From JANSXG01 sp965652425 (GTDB lineage Bacteria; Planctomycetota; Phycisphaerae; Phycisphaerales; UBA1924), in assembly GCA_965652425.1 (NCBI GenBank), contig CBFGVX010000029.1:1-32922 (forward strand): a DNA stretch of 32,922 nt, written 5' to 3'. Every line of letters begins with the position of its first letter. Position 1 is the stretch's first letter. Shown here one piece after another: positions 1 to 6,760 of the stretch. The notes under the pieces were generated by a model that ran no database searches, was not told the origin of the DNA, and saw nothing but the letters and a program-made list of their open reading frames with translations. The position numbers were made by a program, and so were the translations under genes.

Positions 1-40
1 CCACAAAGATCGCCTGCTGCTGCTCCCGCCGTCCACGCAT
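1..40 (-). CDS. Probable IS transposase, first 13 codons only (runs off window)
   Basis: Reading leftwards from an ATG at 40, the sequence encodes MRGRREQQQAIFV and leaves the window. A strong ribosome binding site (AAGGAGG, about 7 bases before the ATG) supports a genuine start. The opening MRG followed by a glutamine-rich stretch resembles the N-termini of IS1182/IS5-type DDE transposases as I remember them. Only 13 residues are visible, so no catalytic residue can be checked. It could be the start of an unrelated protein. Confidence 0.4.
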   Translation of the reverse strand, partial: MRGRREQQQAIFV

Positions 41-112
41 CGCTGAACCTCCTTGTTGAGCGGTCAGGATAGCGCGATCTGCGGTGGGTTGCTTAGCGGC
101 CTGCTAGAGAAC
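1..112 (-). mobile_element. Possible end of an insertion sequence
   Basis: If the gene starting at 40 is a transposase, the IS end should lie within about 100 bases upstream of its start. The stretch 91-112 (TTAGCGGCCTGCTAGAGAAC within it) resembles, from memory, the TTAGCAGGCTG-type terminal repeats of such elements. The partner end lies outside the window, so neither the inverted repeat nor a target duplication can be confirmed. The boundary given is a guess. Confidence 0.25.
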
Positions 113-179
113 CGGATCTACGGCAATCGCCCAAGTGGCTGAGTTAGACTGATCAAGTTCGTTCATCAGAGGGTAGTCA

Positions 180-962
180 ATGGGTCTTGCCGCGTTCGTG
201 CCATGCCGCTGCTGGGAAGAAGGTCGGTGCAAACCGCCGCCCGATGGATACGAGATCTTCCGCGATCCAGAAGTTGGTCTTCTGGATGCCGTGAATTCCC
301 GCGATCCGAATCTACCCTCGGAGGAACTCGACCACTGGAGGTACCGTTCGTGTGAGCACGAAGACGGCGAATACGCGAGCGAGCACATTTCGAACTGGAG
401 TGGAGTGGCCGCGTTCCGAGACGAACTGTCCCGCCTTTCGGATCTGTTCCCAGTTTTGCTGGCGGAGATTCCAAGCGTCAACGGCGGATCAATATCTCCT
501 GAGTTGGCCAGCGCGGCTCTGCAGGAACTTGCGGCTTTCGAGCGGTCTCAGCTGGGCCCCCTCGTCCGCCTCGTCGCGGTTCCGACCGGAGAGCACATCG
601 CCAAGCGCGTCGACGCGTACGATGGTGTCTTTCTCCTCGACGGTAGATCCGGCTACGACATCGGGCTGGATGATAGCGGTCTGTTCATCCGCTCAGGAGC
701 TACGCGGGAGGTCGTTTTCCGCTCGAAACGATTCACCCAATCGTCTGCCGGTGAGGAGACAAAGTTTACAGACATTGACAGCGGTCGTGGTGTCCAACTG
801 CCGGTCCGAATGCTGGGAGGCGCGATCGAACTTCCGCCTCCTAGCGAACTCAAGGTAGTAACGGGGCGGCACATTCCGAGCGACTTTGAGTACATCACGA
901 GCCCACTGCGGCGTATATTTGAAGTGTCGATTCGAGTGGGTTCGCCGATCTTCTGGTGCTGA
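180..962 (+). CDS. Hypothetical protein, 260 aa, unrecognised family
   Basis: I do not recognise a named family. The protein is 260 residues, without signal peptide or membrane segment, so probably cytoplasmic. The N-terminus carries a cysteine pair (PCRCWEEGRC, residues 8-17) and a CEHEDG motif near 58. The C-terminus ends DFEYITSPLRRIFEVS...PIFWC. These Cys/Trp-rich ends look like conserved family signatures rather than random sequence. The ATG at 180 is preceded by GAGGG at a 6-base spacing. The gene is flanked on the left by a putative IS end and converges on the aminotransferase gene with 8 bases between the stops. Its position beside a mobile element suggests accessory DNA; function is unknown. 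Confidence 0.7.
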   Translation: MGLAAFVPCRCWEEGRCKPPPDGYEIFRDPEVGLLDAVNSRDPNLPSEELDHWRYRSCEHEDGEYASEHISNWSGVAAFRDELSRLSDLFPVLLAEIPSVNGGSISPELASAALQELAAFERSQLGPLVRLVAVPTGEHIAKRVDAYDGVFLLDGRSGYDIGLDDSGLFIRSGATREVVFRSKRFTQSSAGEETKFTDIDSGRGVQLPVRMLGGAIELPPPSELKVVTGRHIPSDFEYITSPLRRIFEVSIRVGSPIFWC

Positions 963-970
963 GACCTTCG

Positions 971-2200
971 CTACGCCCCAACCCCACTCCCCGCCAATAC
1001 CCTCACCGCCTCCACCAGTTTCCCGATCTCCTCCATCGTCGTCGTCGGACCCGGGCTGAGGCGGACCGCGCCCTGTTCGCCCGTGCCGATCGCCTCGTGC
1101 AGGAGCGGGGCGCAGTGGGTGCCGCCTCGGACGGCGATGTCGTGCTCGGCGTCCAGCCAGCCGCCGATGGTCCGCGGCAGGTGGCCCTCCAGCGTGAACA
1201 GCAGCACCGGCGTCCGCTCTTCGCGCTGTTTCAGCCCGTGGATCGTCACGCCGGGGATCTCCTCCAGGCCCGCCATCGCCGCCATCGTCAGGTCGAGTTC
1301 GTACTCCACGCCGTGCTCGTGGGGCAAGTCCATCGCCGCGACGAAGCCCGCCCAGCCGACGGCGTTGGTCGTGCCGGCTTCGAGCGCATCGGGCATCTGG
1401 GTGGGCATGCCCTGGCCCGGGGCGACCGCGCCCGTGCCGCCTGCGCGCGAGCAGTAGAGGTGGCGCGCCCGCGGGTCGCCGTAGTCCGTGCTGTGGGCCC
1501 GCTCGCCGACGAACAGCGCGCCCGTCCCCGTCGGCCCGCGCAGGCCCTTGTGCCCGGCGACCGAGAGCAGGTCGATCGCGTCGGCCTGCACATCGACGGG
1601 CAGGTGCCCGACGGTCTGCGCGGCGTCCACGAGGAACACCGCCTCGGGGAAGCGCTCGCGGATTGCGTGCCCGATGGCACGCACGGGCTGGAGCGTGCCG
1701 CAGGCGTTGGAGGCGTGCGACAGGCAGACGAGCACCGTCCGCTCGTTGCACGCGCCGAGCATCTCCTCGGGGTCGGTCCGTCCGACGGCGTCGCAGCCGA
1801 CGATCGTCAGGTCGATGATCCCGTCGGCGGCGTACAGGTGCAGCGAGCGCGTCACCGCGTTGTGCTCGACGGCGGAACTGACCACATGGGGGCGCGAGCC
1901 CCTGCGGTCCACTCCGTTGCAGCGTCGGAGCGGCTCGATGATCCCGTGGATCGCCATGTTCACCGAGTCGGTGCAGCCGTGCGTCAGGATGACGCGTTCG
2001 CGTTCGGTGGCGTTGATGAGCCGGGCGATCTGGTCGCGGGCCCGCTCGACCACCGCCGCGGCTTCGCGAGCGAGCCGATGCCCGCCCCGCCCGGGGTTGC
2101 CGGCGTGGTGGGTGAGGAAGTCGGCCATGGCGGCGGCGACGCTCGGCGGCTTGGGCCAGCTCGTCGCGGCGTTATCCAGGTAGATGGGGTGCGTGACCAT
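971..2200 (-). CDS. Cysteine desulfurase-like class V aminotransferase
   Basis: A 409-residue PLP enzyme of the NifS/SufS type, which moves sulphur from cysteine to an enzyme persulfide, yielding alanine. The sequence shows IYLDNAATSWPKPP at residues 6-19, VEHN with the PLP-stacking His113, DAAQTVGH near 192, the Schiff-base lysine in SVAGHKGLRGPTGTG (Lys218), and the catalytic cysteine in RGGTHCAPLLH (Cys363). The short loop around the cysteine and the pattern of motifs fit the desulfurase-family aminotransferases often annotated separately from IscS and SufS. The start at 2200 has GGAGG 8 bases upstream. No iron-sulphur assembly genes sit beside it, so its sulphur acceptor is unknown; selenocysteine lyase activity is an alternative. 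It lies 146 bp downstream of the AT-rich orphan gene on the same strand. Confidence 0.9.
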   Translation of the reverse strand: MVTHPIYLDNAATSWPKPPSVAAAMADFLTHHAGNPGRGGHRLAREAAAVVERARDQIARLINATERERVILTHGCTDSVNMAIHGIIEPLRRCNGVDRRGSRPHVVSSAVEHNAVTRSLHLYAADGIIDLTIVGCDAVGRTDPEEMLGACNERTVLVCLSHASNACGTLQPVRAIGHAIRERFPEAVFLVDAAQTVGHLPVDVQADAIDLLSVAGHKGLRGPTGTGALFVGERAHSTDYGDPRARHLYCSRAGGTGAVAPGQGMPTQMPDALEAGTTNAVGWAGFVAAMDLPHEHGVEYELDLTMAAMAGLEEIPGVTIHGLKQREERTPVLLFTLEGHLPRTIGGWLDAEHDIAVRGGTHCAPLLHEAIGTGEQGAVRLSPGPTTTMEEIGKLVEAVRVLAGSGVGA

Positions 2201-2346
2201 GCATGGTGCCTCCCTCCGGCACCCGCCGGATCACCATCCATCATCCGGGGAATTGGGGGGCGGGGCAATGCGGATCGGGTGGGTTGAACGGTTCACCGTG
2301 GGAAATCACGGGACCAAGTTCTGGCTGGGTGCCAGAGACCGGCTTT

Positions 2347-3045
2347 TTAGCGCAGGCCATCAAGCTTGCCTTCTCGTCCCTGCCGCGCGTATTCCGCAAG
2401 GTCTTCAGAAAGTTCGCGCGACTTAAGTACATGGTCAATTTTCGCAGTTGCCTGAAACGAAGCGAGCGCGAACACAGCTGCCCGGATGCAATGCTCACTG
2501 TTGCATCGCAGTGAGATGGCTTCAAAGACATCGCAAAGCGTGGAATCATGGCGTTCATCGGTCCATCGCAAGAACTTGCTGAGGTCCCAATGCAGAATAT
2601 ACATGGCAGTATCTTTATACATCTGTCGCGTTGGCTCATCGCACGCACCGAAGTAAGGCTCAGCACATTCCGCATCGAACAGGTCAACATATAACGCTTC
2701 AAGCGATCGGATCAGCGCAAGCTGGCGATCCAATGTGGCCGGTGTGCAGGGAAAGACTTCGTCATCAATATCAAACACGATCTCAATGCATACAGAGACG
2801 AAACTCAGAAGAGCATCGATCCCTCTGAGCAAGTCGATGTAATTGTATCGCTTCGAAATATTTACGATATCAGAGCAAAGCGTTGCCATGTATTCGGCAA
2901 GTATGTTTTCATCAAAATAACAATAACGAGAGAGGCGTTCATTTAATTCCGGAGAACAATAATCCGCCCATGCATCATGCGAATGTTGTGTAAAAACATA
3001 CTCGACCCATTCATCGAAACTCGGAATGCTCGCGTCTTGGCCCAT
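2347..3045 (-). CDS. Unrecognised AT-rich orphan gene, 232 aa
   Basis: Starts MGQDASIPSFDEW at 3045 and ends in TAA. It is a cytoplasmic, mostly helical-looking acidic protein with many aromatic residues and nine or more cysteines; I see no motif that allows a function. Base composition is visibly lower in GC than the genes on both sides, with many A/T-ending codons (TAT, AAA, ATA, TTT, ACA), which suggests acquisition from elsewhere. The same frame remains open far upstream into ligA antisense sequence, but that part has no coding character, so I chose the ATG 17 bases after the CYTH gene. The ribosome binding site is weak. It could be read through from the CYTH gene. Confidence 0.7.
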   Translation of the reverse strand: MGQDASIPSFDEWVEYVFTQHSHDAWADYCSPELNERLSRYCYFDENILAEYMATLCSDIVNISKRYNYIDLLRGIDALLSFVSVCIEIVFDIDDEVFPCTPATLDRQLALIRSLEALYVDLFDAECAEPYFGACDEPTRQMYKDTAMYILHWDLSKFLRWTDERHDSTLCDVFEAISLRCNSEHCIRAAVFALASFQATAKIDHVLKSRELSEDLAEYARQGREGKLDGLR

Positions 3046-3062
3046 GCCACCATGATACCCGC

Positions 3063-3578
3063 TCACGCCGCGTCCGTATCCGTCGCCATCATGTCCGCGT
3101 AACTCGTCGCGATCAGGCCGCCGCGGCAGGGCTCCAGTGCTTCGCGGATCTTGGCGATCAGGTCGCGGCAGGTCTGTTCGCTCCGCCGCCGGGTCACCAG
3201 TACATCGATCTCGATGAACCAGCCCAGCCCCTCGACCTGATCCACATGCACGCGGGCGTCGGCGAGCAGCCAGATCTCGCGCTTCTTGCGCACCTCGACC
3301 CACACCGGCGGGTCGGTCGCGCCCAGGCGCCGGCGGGCCTCGTTCTCGCTGAGGATCGTGAAGGAGCTGACCGTCGGGGCCGCGCGGTCGACACGGCGAT
3401 AGAGCACATACTCGACCGGCTCGCCCTCGGCGGCACGACGCATGAGCCGGCCGTCGGGCACGCGGAAGTAGGTGTCGTGGTGCGACAGCGTCGCCGCGAG
3501 CACCGCGCCGAAGCGCTTGAGCGCCAGCCGGGCCAGCCCGGGATCGCGCAGCTCGCATTTGAAATCGACATTCTCCAC
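3063..3578 (-). CDS. CYTH domain protein (class IV adenylate cyclase / triphosphatase-like)
   Basis: A 171-residue protein matching the CYTH fold: an eight-stranded tunnel that binds triphosphates and divalent metal. Visible features are the N-terminal NVDFK strand (a D-x-K form of the usual ExExK signature), DTYFRVPDGRLMRR near residues 35-48, a YVLYRR strand, paired basic/acidic strands (VEVRKKREIWLL, VHVDQVEGLGWFIEID) and a C-terminal helix. This arrangement (DTYF...GRL...LGWFIEIE) is that of CyaB-like class IV cyclases; most relatives have unknown substrates. The GTG start at 3578 is chosen because it lies directly before the first CYTH strand and has GGAGG 10 bases upstream. The gene is 68 bp downstream of ligA, likely co-transcribed. 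Confidence 0.85.
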   Translation of the reverse strand: MENVDFKCELRDPGLARLALKRFGAVLAATLSHHDTYFRVPDGRLMRRAAEGEPVEYVLYRRVDRAAPTVSSFTILSENEARRRLGATDPPVWVEVRKKREIWLLADARVHVDQVEGLGWFIEIDVLVTRRRSEQTCRDLIAKIREALEPCRGGLIATSYADMMATDTDAA

Positions 3579-3646
3579 CGGAACGCGGCCTCCGGAGGGT
3601 GTATCGGTCGGATCGGGCGCGGCATGAAGGGCGATATCGGACCGGG

Positions 3647-5833
3647 TCAGTCGTTCGGGGGGTCGCCGAGCAGTTCGCCGATCTCGTCGAGCATGGTGGC
3701 CTCGTCCCAGACGGTGATGTCGAGCTTGCGGGCCTTGTCGAGCTTGGAGCCGGCTTCCTCGCCGGCGATGACGAGGTCGGTCTTTGACGACACGGAGCCG
3801 GTGACCTTTGCGCCGAGGGCTTCGAGTTTCTCGGTGAGCTGGGGGCGGGTGAACTTCTCGAGCGTGCCGGTGAGGACGATGGTCTTGCCTGAGACGGGCG
3901 AGTCGGCGGCCTTCGCCGCGGCTTCCGAGCCGGGCTCGACATACTCCCTGGAGGTGAGGTCCACACCGACCTCGCGCAGGGCGGCGAGTGCTTTCCTGCC
4001 GGTGTCGCTGTGGAGCCACTCGTGGATGATCGGGGCGGTGTCGTTGCCGAGGTTGGTGCTGGGGCGGTCCTTGGGGTCTTCGGGCAGGCCGAGTTCGCGG
4101 GCGCGGTCTTTCTTGAGCGTCTTGGGGCGGAGCATGTCCTCGGGGGCGTCGAGCAGATCGTCGATGTCGCGGAACATGGTGCAGAGGGCCTTGGCGGTGG
4201 AGTCGCCGAGGTGGCGGATGCCCATGCCCGCGAGGACCTTGGCGAGGCCGCGGCCTTTGGCGGCTTCGATGCCTTCGAGCAGGTTGTCGACCTTCTTCTC
4301 GCCCATGCGGTCGAGGGCGAGCAGGGCTTCGCGGTGGTCCTTGAGCCGGAAGATGTCGGCGAAGTGTTCGAGGGGGATCTTCGGATCGCTGCTTTCGAGG
4401 ATCTGATCGATGGTCTTCTCGCCCAGCCCGTCGATGTCCATCTGTGTGCGCCCGGCGAACCAGATGAGGCGCTCGCGGATCTGGGCGGGGCATTCGGGGT
4501 TGATGCAGCGCCGGGCGGTCTCGCGCTCGCTGTCATCGCGCTCGATCTCCAGCGGGCCGGAGCAGCGCGGGCACTCGGTGGGCGGCTGAAACTTGCTGCG
4601 GGACTTGTGCTCTTTCGAGTCCGGGTCCACGACCTCGATGACCTGCGGGATGATCTCGCCGGCCTTCTCGACCATGACCGTGTCGCCGATGCGGATGTCC
4701 TTGTCGGCGAGCAGGCCGAAGTTGTGCAGGGTGGCGTGGCTGACCATGGTCCCGGCGAGCAGGACGGGCTCCATGACGGCGCGGGGGGTGATCTTGCCGG
4801 TCTTGCCGACCTGGATCTCGATGTCCTTGAGCAGCGTCGGCTTGCGCTCTGCGGGGTACTTGTAGGCGATGCACCAGCGTGGGCTTTTGCTGGTGGTGCC
4901 GAGGCGCTTCTGGAGCTCGAAGGAATCGACGCGCACCACCATGCCGTCCACGGCGTAGGGCAGGTCCTTCATCTTCCCGGCGAAGGTCGAGATGGCTTTG
5001 ATGACGGCGTCCACCGAATCGACGGTGAGGGTTTCGTTGACGGGGAAGCCGTAGCCGTCGATGAGGGCGATGGATTCGGAATGGGTCTCTGGCAGGTCGC
5101 CCTTGACCTCGCCGAAGCCGTGGGCGGTGAAGCCGAGGCCGCGCTCGGCGACGAGGTCGGGGCGGAGGCCTTTGAGGGTTCCGGCGGTGGCGTTGCGCGG
5201 GTTCATGAACGGCTCTTCGCCGTCCTTCTCGCGCTGGTCGTTGATGCGCTCGAACTCGGCATTGGGCATGTAGACCTCGCCCCGGACCTCGAGGACGCTG
5301 AAGCGGGCCGCGGCGTCGTCGGGCAGCACGAGGGGCAGGGAGCGGATGCGCCGGGCGTGGGTGGTGATGTCGTCGCCCTCGGTGCCGTTGCCGCGGGTGA
5401 GGACCTGGGTGAGCTTGCCGCCTTCGTAGCGGGCGCTGACGGCGACGCCGTCGATCTTGGCGTCGCAGGCGAAGACGGTGGTGTCCTCACCGGCGAACAG
5501 GTCGCCGCCCTCGTCCTCGCTCTCGGCCCGCCTGGCGACGCGCTTGGCCCAGTCGCGGACATCGTCCTCGCTGTACGAGTTGTCGATGCTGAGCATCGGT
5601 TTGGCGTGCCTGACGGTCTTGAAGCCCTCGACCGGCTCGCCGCCGACGCGCTGGGTTGGGCTGTTCGGGTCGTGGAGGCCGTGCTCGTCTTCGAGGCGCT
5701 GGAGTTCGGCGAGCTGCTCGTCGAACTCGCGGTCGGACATGAAGGGCTTGGCGTGTTTGTAGTAGGCCCGGTTGGCCCGGTGCAGGCGCTCGCGCAGTTC
5801 TTCGACTCGCTCGACGATCTGTTTGCTGGGCAT
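3647..5833 (-). CDS. ligA: NAD-dependent DNA ligase LigA
   Basis: Seals nicks in DNA during replication and repair using NAD+. At 728 residues it is longer than the E. coli enzyme (671). Domains in order: Ia (Tyr pair at 24-25, SDREFDEQL), the adenylation domain with nucleotidyl lysine Lys126 in CDAKIDGVAVS, an OB fold, a four-cysteine zinc finger (CPRC...CINPEC), a helix-hairpin-helix array (DIDGLGEKTI, LDRMGEKKVDNLL, GMGIRHLGDSTA) and a C-terminal BRCT domain starting SGKTIVLTGTLE. A lysine/proline-rich insertion of about 24 residues precedes the last HhH motif. ATG 5833 is preferred over TTG 5839 because GGAG lies 8 bases before it. It is divergent from folD with 36 bases between starts. 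Confidence 0.97.
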   Translation of the reverse strand: MPSKQIVERVEELRERLHRANRAYYKHAKPFMSDREFDEQLAELQRLEDEHGLHDPNSPTQRVGGEPVEGFKTVRHAKPMLSIDNSYSEDDVRDWAKRVARRAESEDEGGDLFAGEDTTVFACDAKIDGVAVSARYEGGKLTQVLTRGNGTEGDDITTHARRIRSLPLVLPDDAAARFSVLEVRGEVYMPNAEFERINDQREKDGEEPFMNPRNATAGTLKGLRPDLVAERGLGFTAHGFGEVKGDLPETHSESIALIDGYGFPVNETLTVDSVDAVIKAISTFAGKMKDLPYAVDGMVVRVDSFELQKRLGTTSKSPRWCIAYKYPAERKPTLLKDIEIQVGKTGKITPRAVMEPVLLAGTMVSHATLHNFGLLADKDIRIGDTVMVEKAGEIIPQVIEVVDPDSKEHKSRSKFQPPTECPRCSGPLEIERDDSERETARRCINPECPAQIRERLIWFAGRTQMDIDGLGEKTIDQILESSDPKIPLEHFADIFRLKDHREALLALDRMGEKKVDNLLEGIEAAKGRGLAKVLAGMGIRHLGDSTAKALCTMFRDIDDLLDAPEDMLRPKTLKKDRARELGLPEDPKDRPSTNLGNDTAPIIHEWLHSDTGRKALAALREVGVDLTSREYVEPGSEAAAKAADSPVSGKTIVLTGTLEKFTRPQLTEKLEALGAKVTGSVSSKTDLVIAGEEAGSKLDKARKLDITVWDEATMLDEIGELLGDPPND

Positions 5834-5869
5834 CGGCAACGCTCCTCGGGGGGCGGTACTCTACGCGGT

Positions 5870-6754
5870 ATGCCACGGGCCATCACCATCGACGGGAAAG
5901 CCATCGCCTCGCAGGTCAAGGCCGGGATCGCGCGCCGGGTCAAGGCGCTCAACGGCAAGGGCTTCGATGTCCGCCTCGACGCGATCCTCGTCACCGACGA
6001 GAAGAACACCGCGGCCCATGTGTACGCCAAGAACCAGAAACGGGCCTGCAACCAGCTCGGCATCGATTATGTGCTGCACGAGCTGAAGGGCTCGTCGTCG
6101 TACGAGGACATCGCCGGGCGGGTGCTGCTGCTCAACAACGACATGGATGTGCACGCGATCATGGTGCACATGCCGCTGCCGGAGACCGTCGATCCGTTCC
6201 GGGTGCAGTCGCTGATCGCGCCGGGCAAGGATGTGGAGGGCGTGAACCCGGCGAACATCGGCAACATCGTGTACACGCGGTCGTCGCTCGCGCCGTGCAC
6301 GGCGATGGCGGCGGTGAAGCTGATCAACTCGACGGGGATCGACCTCAAGGGCAAGCGCTGCGTGATCGTCGGGGCCTCGAACATTGTGGGCAAGCCGATC
6401 GCGGTGATGCTGATGCAGCCGGAGGCGACGGTGATCTCGTGCAACAAGTACACGGAGAACCTGCCGGAGCTGGCGGCGAGCGCGGATGTCGTGGTCGCCG
6501 CGGCGGGCGTGCCGTTCCTGGTGAAGAAGGAGTGGATCAAGCCGGGGGCGATCGTGATCGATGTGGGGATCCACCGGGTGCCGCTGGAGCAGCCGCTCGC
6601 GGACGGGACGAAGATGCGGACGGTCGGCGATGTGGACCCCGGCGCCAGCGAGGTGGCCGGGTATCTGACGCCGGTGCCGGGGGGCGTGGGTCCGGTGACG
6701 GTGGCGATGCTGCTGGAGAATGTGGTGACTGCGGCGGAGCGGAGTCATTTGTGA
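5870..6754 (+). CDS. folD: FolD-like methylenetetrahydrofolate dehydrogenase with altered active site
   Basis: A 294-residue protein with the overall FolD fold: an N-terminal catalytic domain and a Rossmann domain. FolD normally oxidises 5,10-methylene-THF and hydrolyses the methenyl product to 10-formyl-THF. Here the YxxxK catalytic motif reads YAKNQ (Tyr52, Gln56). The VQLPLP motif reads VHMPLP (His100 in place of Gln), DVDG reads DVEG (Glu123), PCTPxG reads PCTAMA, and the dinucleotide-binding GRSxIVGKP reads GASNIVGKP. The C-terminal VTPVPGGVGPxT motif is intact (LTPVPGGVGPVT). By analogy with lysine-to-glutamine mutants of the human enzyme, I infer loss of cyclohydrolase activity and retained dehydrogenase; the Arg-to-Ala change may affect NADP/NAD choice. 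ATG 5870 lies 36 bases from the divergent ligA start. Confidence 0.9.
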   Translation: MPRAITIDGKAIASQVKAGIARRVKALNGKGFDVRLDAILVTDEKNTAAHVYAKNQKRACNQLGIDYVLHELKGSSSYEDIAGRVLLLNNDMDVHAIMVHMPLPETVDPFRVQSLIAPGKDVEGVNPANIGNIVYTRSSLAPCTAMAAVKLINSTGIDLKGKRCVIVGASNIVGKPIAVMLMQPEATVISCNKYTENLPELAASADVVVAAAGVPFLVKKEWIKPGAIVIDVGIHRVPLEQPLADGTKMRTVGDVDPGASEVAGYLTPVPGGVGPVTVAMLLENVVTAAERSHL

Positions 6755-6760
6755 GGGGCT

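Noticed and set aside
956..2287. 443-codon plus-strand frame opposite the aminotransferase
   Set aside because: Arg/Ala/His-rich translation without motifs, antisense to a clear PLP enzyme.
3046..4536. Upstream in-frame extension of the AT-rich orphan gene
   Set aside because: The extension is Ser/Pro/Arg-rich, overlaps the CYTH and ligA genes in another frame, and the composition switches abruptly at the ATG at 3045.
4010..5869. Long plus-strand open frame running through ligA into folD
   Set aside because: It is antisense to ligA, has low-complexity Val/Gly/Asp-rich translation, and exists because GC-rich third positions remove stop codons. FolD proper begins at 5870.
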